The notes beneath the pieces were generated by a model. That model saw nothing but the letters and a program-made list of their open reading frames with translations. It was not told the origin of the DNA and searched no databases. A stretch of 64,000 nucleotides of DNA from Pegoplata infirma (lineage: Eukaryota > Arthropoda > Insecta > Diptera > Anthomyiidae), in NCBI GenBank assembly GCA_963921195.1, contig OY992538.1, positions 85,001,904 to 85,065,903 on the forward strand. Reading direction: 5' to 3'. A program made the translations under genes and the position numbers. This document shows, in pieces, positions 34,831-45,655 of this stretch; within the stretch, counting starts at the first letter, position 1, and each line of letters starts with the position of its first letter.

Positions 34831-35879
34831 TAGAGATGCGCGCGTGACACGAATTTTTCGTGATTCACGTGATTCACGCGTGAATCACGCGTGATCGTGA
34901 GTGAAATTTATTTTTACTCACGTGATCGTGAGTGCACGTGATTAGAAAAAAATATTTCGTGCGTGAGCGTGAGTGAGTAATTTTTGCTTCGTGAGTTTGC
35001 GTGATGGTTTTGTGCTGTTTAAAACAAAAAACAAGTAAAAAAATCGTCATTTTATTGAATTTAGAGGGTAATTATTACAAAATTGTTGTTTAACCCTTTC
35101 ACTCCCCTTGTACACTACAGTGTACACATCTTTAAAAATTCATTAAAAATTAACCGTAAAACATTTTTGTGTTTTGTTTTGACAAGATTGATCATTAAAG
35201 GGTTATCTTTACGATAGATGTACTCGGAAAAATAAATTTGCATTCCGGTGGACTCTACACGCAATATTTGGTAGCAAACTGGAAATTTTTCAAATAACGT
35301 AAAAAAATTGCAAAACAAAATAAACGTTAAAAAGTTCTCAAAAATCGAATAATAATCGTACAAGCTTTCTTAAAAGCGGATTTTGTAGAACTTTTCGATA
35401 CGAAAAATACAAAATTCGAATTTTGGAAAAATGTTTACTCGTTCGGGAGATATTGCATGTGAAAGCTTCAAGTTTGGTTGGATATATCTCCGCTAGAGGG
35501 CGCGGTAGACCAACGAAATCAACAAAAAGTTTTTACTTTGCATAGATCTACATTTTCACAAATTTTGGTCAAGAAATTACTAGCCAAAAAAAGTCGGTAG
35601 TGAAAGGGTTAAATAAATTTTTATTATTGTTTTAAGGAAGTTAAATACTTTTTTTGCACGAATTCGAAAAAAGTAAAACAAAAATTTGTTAATTTGAATT
35701 TCGTGAGTCTTCGTGAGCGTGATTATTTTGTGAGCGTGAGAAAAATTTTAGTAACTCACGTGAGCGTGCGTGAACGTGAGCAGAAAAAATTATTTCGTGC
35801 GTGATCGTGCGTGAGCAATATTTTCATTTCGTGAGCGTGAGCGTGCGTGAGTCAAAATTCACTCACGCGCCCATCTCTA
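34831..35879. mobile_element. GTGAGTG-rich hAT-like MITE (8 bp duplication GTTTAGTC)
   Basis: The ends are TAGAGATGCGCGCGTGA and GCGCCCATCTCTA. GTTTAGTC flanks it at 34823-34830 and 35880-35887. The arms are dense in GTGAGCGTGA and CACGTGATCGTGAGTG motifs. About half its length is the inserted element at 35094-35608. No coding region. Confidence 0.85.
35094..35608. mobile_element. piggyBac-like MITE (TTAA duplication)
   Basis: The sequence is TTAA, then CCCTTTCACT..AGTGAAAGGG, then TTAA (35090-35093 and 35609-35612). A TTAA duplication and CCC..GGG ends define the piggyBac superfamily. The 515 bp interior holds no transposase; the 82-codon minus frame (35115-35363) has no piggyBac motif. It is nested inside the GTGAGTG hAT-like MITE. 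Confidence 0.8.
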
Positions 35880-36205
35880 GTTTAGTCCATCTGTTCACAC
35901 TGAAAGAATTATTGTTCATTATATCTTTGAACAAATTTCATAAAACTAAATTCATAGAATCTATGAAACAATTCATTGGCTGAATGAATATTCATTAGTA
36001 TTCTGAAATATTTCATAGAATTTTACTCATAGATTCATAGAAAAAATTCATAGAATTAATGAATGTCATTCATAGAAGAAAATGCCATCAATATGCCTTT
36101 TAATTTTGTTAATAATTAAAATAATGTTACAATAATTAAAATAGTTGAATAAATTTATTAAAAAAATAAAAAAAAATAAAAAAACATTAAAAAAAATATC
36201 ATTGC

Positions 36206-36282
36206 TGCCCTGACCGGTGCTCGAACCCAAGACCTACCGGCTGAAGCGGTAATTGTCGACGCCTTAGCTATCAGCGCCACCA
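36206..36282 (-). other. tRNA-like unit with T-rich tail (Ser/Leu-like layout)
   Basis: On the minus strand GGTGGCGCTGATAGCTAAGG resembles the A-box region of long-variable-arm tRNAs. It is followed by GGTAGGTCTTGGGTTCGAGC (B box) and CACCGGTCAGGGCAG, then T-rich sequence. The acceptor ends do not pair fully. Confidence 0.5.
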
Positions 36283-36599
36283 AAGAAGAAAAATCTCGCC
36301 AACTAACTCTTGGTTTTATAACGCGTCATTTTTGTAAATAAACAAAATATTTGTTTTCTACAAACACACACACAGCTTTTGGCAGAGCATTGTGACAGAG
36401 CATAGACACAAACTATCGGCGCTAGGTGTCACTCGATTAACGCAGTATTGCCATACCAAATATCGCATTTCCAATTAGTTTAGTTACCATCATCGCAAAT
36501 TTTTTTCAATAAAATATTACCACATGGCAATATTAACCAGTATATTTGAAAATCGAAAAGAGAAACATAACAAAATGTAAATCATTATTTAAATAAGCT

Positions 36600-36672
36600 A
36601 CGGTGGCCTAGCTGAAGTGAGCCAGACTGGAAAACAGAAGGTCAGGTGATCGAATCCCTGATCTTTCAACTT
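36600..36672 (+). other. tRNA-like unit with oligo-T tail
   Basis: GGTGGCCTAGCTGAAGTGAG (A-box region) and GTGATCGAATCCCTGATC (B box), then CAAC and T10. Same subtype as 33962-34037. Confidence 0.5.
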
Positions 36673-37016
36673 TTTTTTTTTATTTAGTTTTTTTAGCTTG
36701 AACATTTCTTTTTGTTAGGGCAAAATTTGTTTGCATTAATTCTTTATACTTCTTTATTTAATTATAAAGTTTTCAGTTTTTTCTAAATTTTTTTAGTTGT
36801 TTTTCTTTCTGAATTTTGTAATTTTTTCTGAATATATCTGCATTTTTCTGACTTATTTTTTCCATTTTCTTGATTTGTTCTTAGTTTTCCAAATTTTTTG
36901 TGAATATTGAATAAATTTGAGAAATTTCTTGGAGTTTTTTTTCTGAATATTTTTTTAACCCTTACATATTTTTTTGCAAATATGTGAGGGTTATTCGTAA
37001 AAAGTTTTTATTAAAT
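36673..37016. other. T-rich stretch
   Basis: Pyrimidine-rich sequence with scattered TTTTCTGAATTTT-like words. No gene or element end is seen. Confidence 0.35.
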
Positions 37017-37079
37017 AAAACATTATCATGATTTAATATTTTGGGCAAGAGTACAAAACTCTGCGGCATTTTTATTTCA

Positions 37080-37560
37080 AAAAGTCTGAGTTCGAATTCG
37101 TGTTACGCAATAAATATCTTGTCCGCCATATTGGATCCGATATTTTGAAGATTTGATTCTGAAATCAGATTTGGCATCCGAAAAACCAATAAAATCAGAC
37201 AACATAGAAAAAATTTTATATTTTATTTGTCGCCATATTGGATCATATATGGATATGGATATTAAAAAATCATATCCGCCATATTGGATCCGCCATTTTG
37301 AATATCGAATCTTTATTTCCAAAATCAGTTTTAACATCCGAAAAACCATTAAAATCTAAGTTTTTGGCAAAAAGAGACAACATATAAAAAATCTTAAATT
37401 TAAATTTGTCGCCATATTGGATCCGCCATTTTGAATTTTAAAAGGGTGAGCTCAGATTCGTTATTAACGACTCCAAATACATCGACAATGATTATAGTAA
37501 ATACAATAAGCGAAGAATTAAAAAATCATGTCCGCCATTTTGGATCCGCCATTTTGAATT
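37080..37560. repeat. Inverted counterpart of the ATGGCGGATCC minisatellite
   Basis: Four or five units of GTCCGCCATATTGGATC / CCGCCATTTTGAAT at ~120 bp spacing. Same array as 9380-10030, in opposite orientation. Frames 37077-37349 and 37153-37359 are repeat sequence. Confidence 0.75.
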
Positions 37561-38190
37561 TTCAAATTTTTTTTCCAGAATCGTGATCAGCGATCCTTTA
37601 GCACCCATATGTAATACTTTTTTGACATATAGGTTAAGCGGTCTATTTATGGCCAAAATTCAGGGATGCTGGCCCACAGTGCAGTGGTTCAAAAGTTATG
37701 AGCAAAAGACTGAATTTCGGCAAGGGTTTTTCGTGAATTTACGAGATAAAAAACTAACTCTCGACAGGCAGATCTGAGGATGCTGAAGCAGGGCATATAT
37801 ATTTGTCGTTCCCCAGGCCTGACTTATGTTGAATTTCAGCAAAATCGGCCCAGTTATTAGTAAAACCGTGAATATCAGATTAGTTTCACCTTAAATTCAC
37901 GTGTTGAAAACTCGTTAAACATGTGTTAAAAACATTGGTAAGTCACAAAATATTTTAGAAAGTATTTTTGTCACTCAAAAATATTTTTACACTAAAAAAA
38001 ACAAAAAATAAACTCGAAAAAAATTTTACACTCAAAAAAAATTTTACACTAAAAAAAATTTAGTGAATTATTTTTTTTTTTTTTTCAAAAATTATATATA
38101 ATAAATATTTCTAATCAAAAAATTTTTTTTTTCACGTTAGAAAATTTATTATCACTTAAAAAGGGCACTGAGGAGGGTATTTTCAGATTT

Positions 38191-38590
38191 GGCCTTGTTT
38201 TTATTTATTTTAGAATTTTTTACCGTGTTAAAAAAATGTAAAGGAAATTACTTCTAAAATTGTGTTATAATAAAATTGACCAATTTTTGCATGAAATCGC
38301 ATTTTATTTAATGTTTTCAATGGTAATTCAACAATTCTGCAATTTTCGAAACACATTTATTTATAGAGTTTTATATGGGCTATCGATTGGCATTATATGT
38401 TTCTAGAAAAAATTTGGAACTATGTATGTATGAATTTTCCAAATTTAACCTTAAAATTGATTTAGCAAAAAATACGCCTTTTTATTTTTTAATTTTAAAT
38501 GAAAGTTCATTAAATTCTCTAGAAAATGTAAAATTTTTAGAGGGCAGTTTTTTTTGTTTTCAAGAACAATGATTTTGAACTGCAAAGTTT
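38191..38590. other. Unassigned; fragment of the ATGGGCTATCGATT foldback
   Basis: ATGGGCTATCGATT at 38377 matches the outer arm of the foldback at 16134-16642. The 65-codon frame at 38375-38572 has no recognisable domain. Confidence 0.35.
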
Positions 38591-38820
38591 CGTAAACCTT
38601 GGTAAAATTGCGCAATTTTCGCATGACATCACTTTATATCTTTCGAAAGCAAGAATATTTTCAACAGACATACAGTCAGAAAGACGGACGGATATCGCTA
38701 TGTCGACTTAAATACGATTGAAAATCATTAATTTATAAACTTTGTGGAATCCTAGGACCTATTTCAAGAAAAATGTCAAAACATAAATTTCATCCCACTT
38801 TAATATATTAACAATCAAGT
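38591..38820 (-). mobile_element. Decayed 5' part of a dispersed fly repeat
   Basis: The minus strand shows, in family order, the GGTCCTAGGATTCCACAAAG block, the AAGTCGACATAGCGATATCC block with CGTCCGTC, and the CTGTATGTCTGTTG run. The hairpin is gone. Confidence 0.55.
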
Positions 38821-38929
38821 AAAAAGTTATATTCTGTCTTGCCAAATGTGTTGATACCCTCACGGTGAGCCTCAGCGATGTTCAGGTTGAACTTTAGTGT
38901 CGACGAAAAGTGTAAGCGCAGTTCGATTT

Positions 38930-39985
38930 CTACATGAATAAATGTCACAAAACTGTTAACAGCGAAATCGTAGCTGATCGCATTCGCGAGATATCGCGAA
39001 ATTAGTGTTTTTGTATTTTCTAAAATTTTGACAATGAAGTTTTTCAAATATCTTCAAAAACTGGGTATGCAGTTTTAATTGTATTTATTTACATGTCACA
39101 ACACAGTTAACAGCGAAATCATATCTTCTAAATTTTGCGAGAAATCGCGAAATTACTTTTTTGCTGTTTTTATTTTTGTTTTTATCTTCATACATGATTT
39201 TTTAAAATTTCATAAAAAATGGTATGCAGTTTTACTTGTGGTTGATCAAAGGTCACACAGCTGTTGACATCAAAATTGTAGGTGCTAAATTTCGCGAAAT
39301 ATCGCGTAATTATATATACATATTTTTTTTTATTATTATATTTTAAACCCGGTTCTTTAGAAATGATAAAAAAAAGTGGTAAGCAGTTTGATTTGAACAT
39401 GCTGGAAGAAATTAAAACTGCCCCCAAAAAAATTATAGCTGCTCACTTTCGCGAGAAATAGCGAAAAACAGCTTTTTGGGGGTATTTCTTGTTTTGATTA
39501 ATAAAAGAAGTTTCTTTAACATTGTTGAAAATCACGAAATGCTGTTTGACTTGCTATTGATCAAAGGTCATAAGGCTGTTAACATTTAAATTCAAGCTGC
39601 TTAATTCTTCGAGATATCGCAAAAAAACTCGCTTATCTACTATTTATTCATTAATTTGTGTTATTTGTGGTCTGTAAAAACATATACTTCAATTAACGAA
39701 AAAAATGTGGTATGCAGTTTGAATTCGAGGTTATTAGAGGTGACAAAACTGCAAGCATAAAAATTATAGACGATCAATTTCCCGAGAAATCGCAAAATTA
39801 CTGTACGAACTTTTATAATAAATTACTTTTTTTTCTTTGGTATCAAAAAAATAAAAAAATTTAAGTAACGACAAGTATATGGTATGCAGTTTAAATTGCC
39901 CGTAACTGAAGGTGGTAAAACTGCTGAAATCTATATATTGACGCTAATTTTCGCGAAAAATCGCGAAAAATTTTTCAATTTTTTT
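38930..39985. repeat. ~150-170 bp tandem units with TCGCGA dyads
   Basis: About seven units each carry GGTATGCAGTTT, then a RGGTCACAAARCTGTTAAC block, then TTTCGCGAGATATCGCGAAA. The last is a dyad of TCGCGA around a 4 base centre. Units differ by 20-40 percent by eye, with the dyad best kept. An inverted unit recurs at 41340-41730 in the right arm. Confidence 0.7.
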
Positions 39986-40593
39986 TTCATTTATTTTGTA
40001 TTGTAATATTATTATGCACTCTCTTTTTCTTCAAATAATTCATAACCATTTATTAACTGTCATATTATTTTGAATTATAAGAAATAATTTTTTGGTATTA
40101 AATGTGAAAACGAGTTACTAGTTTACAAACAAATTAAAAATTCACCGAATTTTCCGAGATTGGATACAAATGTAGCCACCAAGAAAACAGGAAGAAGATT
40201 TGCGGACCATGTGGAAACAAAATTTATTCCAAAAAGAAAAAATATGAAGGTTTTGCGGTATCTAAAAGTTTAGAACATCTATTAAAAAAACACATAAATG
40301 GGAATTTCGATCTTAAGGACCCTAGATATCCTGTAAAATATGAAAACAAATTAAAGATAAATTTTGTGATTTCTTGAGCAATTGAGTTTTTCCATGTTTT
40401 CAGTTTTGTGAACTTGCCATGTTTACAATTTAAACAGAATACAATTTTTTTTAGATATTTGAAATAAATCAATGAACAGGCTAAAGGAATTCTTAATAGA
40501 TTTATAAATAATAGATTTAATATTAACTTTGCGATTCCTTAAAGAATTGACCACATAGGACTTTTTTGTTAGCAGTTTAATGTCTTTTTATCA

Positions 40594-41249
40594 CACAGAA
40601 AAAAATATGGGGAAAAACAATTTGAGTAATCACTTGTTTAAATTTAAAAAAAGTTTTGAGTAATTTTTTAATTGACGCAATTAAAAATTTACTCAAAAAT
40701 TTAAAAACAAATTGAGTAAATAATTTAATAAGAATTTAATAGCTTTTTTAATTTTTTTTGGAATTTTCTTAGTTTTTTTAATTCTCGTTTAGTTTATAGT
40801 TTTTTGTATATATACATGAAAGTTTGTAATCATATTTATAAAATTTTTTTATGTCTTCAAGACAAAAATATATTTGGTAAAGTTTGAAAAAACATGTTTT
40901 TTTTTCTTTGTAAAAAAATATGAAATTTTTTTAAACTTTGTTTTTTTTAGAGTAGAAACAGAATAAGCCCGGCACGACTTTTTCCATATGGTTTGGCAGA
41001 TTAAACCGGTGGCCGGCGCCGATGTGAAATAAAACTTGTTCTGTTTTTAAAAGGTGGTGCTTCTTGTTCTGTTCCTGCACTTAATAGTGTCAATTAAAAA
41101 TTTACTCAAATTTTTTTGGCAAACATTTAATAAATTTTTATTAAAAATTTACTCAATACTATTAAATCGTTTACTGGTGGAAAATTGAGTAATTTTTTAC
41201 TCAATAGTATTAAAAATTTACTCAAATTTTTTTTTTATTTCTTTCTGTG
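40594..41249. mobile_element. CACACAG-ended MITE (TTGAGTAA family), copy 1
   Basis: It starts CACACAGAAAAAAATATGGG and ends TTTCTTTCTGTG. The interior is TTTGAGTAAATTTTTAAT motifs on both strands. A G/C-richer block at about 40955-41090 (CCCGGCACGACTTTTTCC, CCGGTGGCCGGCGCCG) is foreign to the family because copy 2 lacks it; its origin is unknown. The target duplication is unclear. Confidence 0.65.
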
Positions 41250-41799
41250 CATGTACAAATAAAAATGCATACCACGTTTTTACACCATTTCAAAAGAACA
41301 TGCAAAATTGAAAAATAAAAAAAAAATATATAAATAATTCCGCGATATCTTGCGACAGTGTACACCTACAACTTTGATGTCAACACCCTTATGACCTTCG
41401 ATCACGTACACATTAAAGTGCATATCAGCTTTCCACAACATTTGAAAAAAAACCTAGAAAAAGTTGAAAAACAAAAATTGACAAAAAAGATATTTCGCGA
41501 TTTCTCACGAACTAAAGAAGATAGGATTTCGATGTTTACTGTTTTGTGACCTTAAAATAAGTACAATGAAAACTGTATACTCAGTTTTTGAAAATATTTA
41601 AAAAAATTCAATATCAAAATTTTTTAAAATATAAAATCACTAATTTCGCGATATCTCGCGAATGCGATCAGCTACGATTTCGCTGAAAACAGTTTTGTGA
41701 CAACTAATCATGTAGAAATCGAACTGCATTTACACTTTTCGTCGACACTAAAGTTCAACCTGAACATCGCTGAGGCTCACCGTGCCCTCCTTATGGATT

Positions 41800-42345
41800 T
41801 TTTTTTATATATTTTGGGTGGAAACATTTTAAAGACTAAAACATATAATACATTTTCTATAAAAAAAATTCTCAGAATTTAAGAATTTTTCCCTACGAAT
41901 AAAATCTCAGAATCTTAAAATATATTTATAGGAAAAAATTTTTAGAATCTAAAAAAATTAAAATTCTGTATGAAAAATATTTCAGAATTTTAAAAAGATT
42001 CTATAGGAAAAAATGTATCACAATCAGAATCTTAAAAATTTTCCATAGAAAAATTGTTTTAAGTCAAAGAATTTTTCTATAGCAAAATTGTCTCAGAAAA
42101 TGAGATTTTATTTCCTAGATTCTGTGTTAAAAATTGTTTAAGAATCTAAGATTTTTCGATATAAAAGAAGTGCGAACAATTTTTTCAAAATCTAAAAATT
42201 TTGCTATCGAAAAAATTACTCAGAATCTAGAAGTTTTTCTATTAAAAAAATTTTTCAGATTTTGAAAATGTTTCTGTTAGGAAAATATCTAAACATTTTT
42301 TTATTGGAAAAATCTCACAAAAATATTTCAAAAAAATTACGAAAT
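41800..42345. repeat. Strongly diverged dyad minisatellite
   Basis: Recurrent AATCTCAGAATCTTAAAAT and TTTTCTATAGAAAAAT-like words at ~35-40 base spacing. Same family as 57.7-60.7 kb but much decayed. Confidence 0.6.
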
Positions 42346-42384
42346 ATTTTTATTTTGGTGCTTATTTTAAGGTGTATCAGACGT

Positions 42385-42988
42385 CACACAGAAAAAAATA
42401 AAAAAAAATTTTGAGTAAATTTTTAATACTATTGAGTAAAAAATTACTCAATTTTCAACCAGTAAACGATTTAATAGTATTGAGTAAATTTTTAATAAAA
42501 AATTATTAAATGCTTAATAAAAAATTTGAGTAAATTATTAATTCACACAATTAAATCTTTACTCAAAATTTTTTAATATTTTTAAGTAACTTTTTAATTG
42601 TGTCAAGTAAAAATTTACTCAAAATGTATCAAATTATTTTTTTAAAAAGTTTAAAAAGTTTCTAGTTTTTTTTTCCAAAAAAAAATTGCTTTTACAAACT
42701 TTACCAAATATACTTATGTCTTCAAGACAAAGTAAAATTTTATAAAGATGGTTTCAAACTTTCATATACATATACAAAAAACAATAAACTAAATGAGAAT
42801 TCAAAACACCAAGAGAAAAAAAAATAAATAAAAAAAAATATTAAATTTGTATTAAATTATTTACTCAAATTTTATTTTCAATTTTTGAGTAAATTTTTAA
42901 TTTCGTCAATTAAAAAATTACTCAAATTTTTTTAAAAAAATTAAACAAGTGATTACTCAAATTTGTTTCCCCCATATTTTTTTCTGTG
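42385..42988. mobile_element. CACACAG-ended MITE (TTGAGTAA family), copy 2
   Basis: It starts CACACAGAAAAAAATAAAA and ends CATATTTTTTTCTGTG. Its interior is the reverse of copy 1: the ACAAGTGATTACTCAAATTT end lies on the right. It lacks the G/C-rich block of copy 1. Confidence 0.7.
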
Positions 42989-43724
42989 CATGAAAAACTT
43001 TCATATTTCCCACTACCGCATAGCTCAATTTATATAGAAAAATACTCCTCTCTAGTGATGACATACAGAAAATGTTGTTTATTTTATATTTTATTACAAA
43101 TCAAAGAGAAATAAAACTTTTTTAAAAACTTTTTTTTTAATAATAAAATTTTTAAATGTTGTAGATAAATAAATATAAATATGAGTTTCTATGTTATTAA
43201 CCCGTAATTAACAAAAATATTTAAAAATGTCCCCAATGAAAAAATAATAAGGACAGGAAACCAAACAATCTATAGACAGCCTTATTTATCCAAGATTAAT
43301 TAAGTAACCGGCATTTTTTGTATGGCAAAAAATGTTTAAATTTGATTTTGCACGTCACGCCACATTTTTATTTTCCTAACCCCAAAATTTATGCGGTTTG
43401 GATTCGAGGCCAAACTCAAAAAATTATCCCGTGGCGTATTTTGAGGGGAGCGGAAAGGCCCAACAACAACAAAAAAATATTTTTTTATATGAATTGGATA
43501 ATACAAATCTCACGAAAAGAACTACAAAAAAATGGGGACCCTCAAAAAACAATCCTGCATATGACGTTGCCCGTGGCACTCGGCAATCAAAGTTTTGGAG
43601 TTTTAAAAATTAAAAAAAAATATGTCTTGCGATAATTTTTTTTTTCAAATTTGACGGGCAAAACAAGTATACCAAAAAAAAAAAAAAAATAAATCGGTTG
43701 AACGGTTTTGGAGATGTCTCTATA
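42989..43724. other. Unassigned, with two overlapping unrecognised frames
   Basis: 43318-43635 (105 codons) and 43398-43613 (71 codons, no ATG start) overlap in different frames in a stretch of slightly higher G/C. Neither shows a domain I recognise, and only one could be real. A decayed transposon coding fragment is possible but unsupported. Confidence 0.3.
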
Positions 43725-44013
43725 TTGATGAAAAAAAAATTGATGAAATAAAATATTGATAAAAAAATATTGATAACAAAAATATTGATTAAAAAATTTA
43801 TGAGATAAATATTGACGAAAAAAAATATTGATGAAAAAAAAAATTATGAAAAAAAATATTGATAAAAAAAATTGATGAAAAAATTAACGATGAAAAAAAA
43901 TATTGATAAAAACAAATATTGATGAAAAAATTTATAAAAAAAAAATATTGATGAAAAAACAAATATTGATGAAAAAAAAAATATTGATGAAAAAAATACT
44001 GATGAAAAAAATA
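43725..44013. repeat. ATTGATGAAAAAA microsatellite, left part
   Basis: Imperfect 12-17 base repeats of AAATATTGATGAAAAAA. The array is split by the 11.4 kb element at 44014-55460 and resumes at 55461 with TACTGATGAAAAAAA. TA is duplicated at the split (44012-44013 and 55461-55462). Confidence 0.85.
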
Positions 44014-44391
44014 CCCAGCAAAACTTAGATTACCAAATAAGGTATAAAATAAGGTATAGGATCTCTTATTTTATACATTGCAGCATTGATGATTTTAACA
44101 GGCGATGAGACTCAAAGTAATGCATCCACATTATCACAAAGAATACCAGTAAGGTATAAAATAAGTCATAAATTTATAACGAAGAATACGAGTAAGGTGT
44201 AAAATATATGATATTTTATAGGTTACCAGAAATGAAATAATATAGCATACCAGAAGATAATATATAAGGTGTTACGAGTAGTGAAAAAGTAATTTTGTAT
44301 TAAATTTACTCACGTGATTGTAAGTGAGTGTAAGTACACACAGAAAAATGTTTAGTTGGAATTCCATTATGAAAACGGAATTTTGATAAAT

Positions 44392-45124
44392 CCCAGCAAA
44401 ACTTAGATTACCAAATAAGGTATAAAATAAGGTATATGATCTCTTATTTTATACATTGCAGCATTGATGATTTTAACAGGCGATGAGACTCAAAGTAATG
44501 CATTCACAATATCACAAAGAATACCAGTAAGGTATAAAATAAGTCATAAATTTATAACGAAGAATACGAGTAAGGTGTAAAATATGTGATATTTTATAGG
44601 TTACGAGAAATGAAATAATATAGCATACCAGAAGATAATATATAAGGTGTTACGAGTAGTGAAAAAGTAATTTTGTATTAAATTTACTCACGTGATTGCA
44701 AGTGAGTGTAAGTAGATAAAATATGCTCGTGAGTGTTTGTCGTTAGAAATTTCCTGTCGTGAGCCCATGTCTAGTTTTAACTTATGCATTTTTTTATAAA
44801 ATAATTATTTTTTATGTTATTGTAATGCATTATGCATCCAATTATAAATAATGCATTATTTCAAACTTTCAAATAATACATAATGTAACCAAATATAAGT
44901 CATCCATGATTTAATGTTTAGAAATAACAAATATGAAATACATTTTTTCCAATAATCATGCATTACGTAGCAAATTATTAGTAATGCATTATTTTTCACT
45001 TGAAAATAATACGTTGTGGAACAAATGTTTGGTAAGACATCATAACATAATGCTACAAATAAGTTATATGCATTACCTGGTAATGTGTTATATAATCACT
45101 ACCCATTACCAAAGTTTTGCTGGG
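44392..45124 (+). mobile_element. CCCAGC-ended element, inner copy (733 bp)
   Basis: Its ends are the same as the outer copy's, and it is flanked by AT at 44390-44391 and 45125-45126. The inverted arm at 53930-53950 reads the uninterrupted form (ATAAGATTTATC), which equals the flanks with one AT removed. It is nearly identical to the outer copy, so the two insertions are probably close in age. The 66-codon frame at 44933-45133 is not supported as a gene. Confidence 0.85.
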
Positions 45125-45655
45125 ATCTTATAAATTTTTAGTTGTTATTTTAAATTTTTCATCACCTTACCAAATAAATAACAGCAGTAATAATTAATAA
45201 TCAATCGTGACCGAATGGATGTATCAACAACTAATAATTTGGTAAATATACCCAAACTAAAAAATAAAAAAGTTTTTGAAAAAAAATTAGTAAGTAAAAC
45301 CGTTTCTTTTAGTTTTATTTTCCCTCTCGACCAATAATCATTTGTTTAAAATAATAAATTCGAAAAACATTAGGTAATAGTATCCACAACTGAAAATGTT
45401 GGTTAACTTAACCAAATTTTCAAAAATTTTTAATTTTTGAAAAATTTTACTAAATTATAAATTTGTATTGGTATTCTTAACTAATAACACTGCACAACAC
45501 AAAAAAAAATTACAAGGTCAGACCAACAAAATTTTGATAGAATAGACAAAAAAAAATACACGTGTATCGGCGTTTTGAAAGTTTACATCTGTTTTTCATT
45601 TTAGGGGGAGGTAAAGTTTCCCCCAAATGCAAATGTTGTATTGTCAATCGTCATT

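Larger units (their letters stand above)
33551..37065. mobile_element. Composite insertion with CATGATAATG inverted ends
   Basis: Compared with Transib-like copy A, the sequence from after GCCATTTT (33550) to about 37065 is extra. CATGATAATGTTTT near 33553 is repeated inverted as AAAACATTATCATG near 37017-37030. The outer right boundary is less sure: about 35 bases with an AGAGTACAAAACTCT hairpin follow before the host resumes with GGCATTTT, similar to the left flank. The CATGAT start recalls P-element ends, but the likeness is short and no P transposase is present. Confidence 0.45.
32085..37681 (-). mobile_element. Transib-like non-autonomous element, orientation 2
   Basis: The ends are CACTGTGGGC and GGCCCACAGTG, flanked by CAGTG at 32080-32084 and 37682-37686. 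This is exactly the site used in copy A (9261-9281). The interior is the reverse of copy A: the TTTCCATTTTTTGGCCAATA end comes first and the GCTGGCCC end last, and the ATGGCGG array lies on the right. It also carries a ~3.5 kb insertion from 33551. No transposase is present. Confidence 0.7.
31801..38190 (+). mobile_element. Dispersed fly repeat, copy B (multiply nested)
   Basis: The 5' hairpin is ACCATCCACTCTAGTG..GAGGGTAT, with the GTCCGTCCGTCTGTCCG run following. The 3' region resumes at 37682 with CAGTGGTTCAAAAGTTATG and continues through TTACACT repeats to GAGGAGGGTATTTTCAG near 38175. It is interrupted by the Transib-like element at 32085-37681. The 3' hairpin tail is degraded. Confidence 0.65.
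38861..41784. mobile_element. Large foldback with CACGGTGAGCC ends
   Basis: The ends are CACGGTGAGCCTCAGCG and CGCTGAGGCTCACCGTG, and the arms match through AACTTTAGTGTCGACGAAAA and the first internal unit. The flanks CCCT at 38857-38860 and 41785-41788 suggest a 4 bp duplication. CAC ends with a 4 bp duplication would fit a CMC/Chapaev-type element, but four bases in an ACCCTCC context are weak evidence. The interior is tandem units (see 38930-39980) and an inserted MITE at 40594-41249. No transposase. Confidence 0.65.

Noticed and set aside
33551..37030. P-element family assignment from the CATGAT start
   Set aside because: Only a few bases agree with P ends, no clean 8 bp duplication is found, and no P transposase is present.
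43318..43635. Possible gene of 105 codons
   Set aside because: It overlaps another frame, has no recognisable domain and sits in a repeat-rich context. It is kept only as an unassigned stretch.
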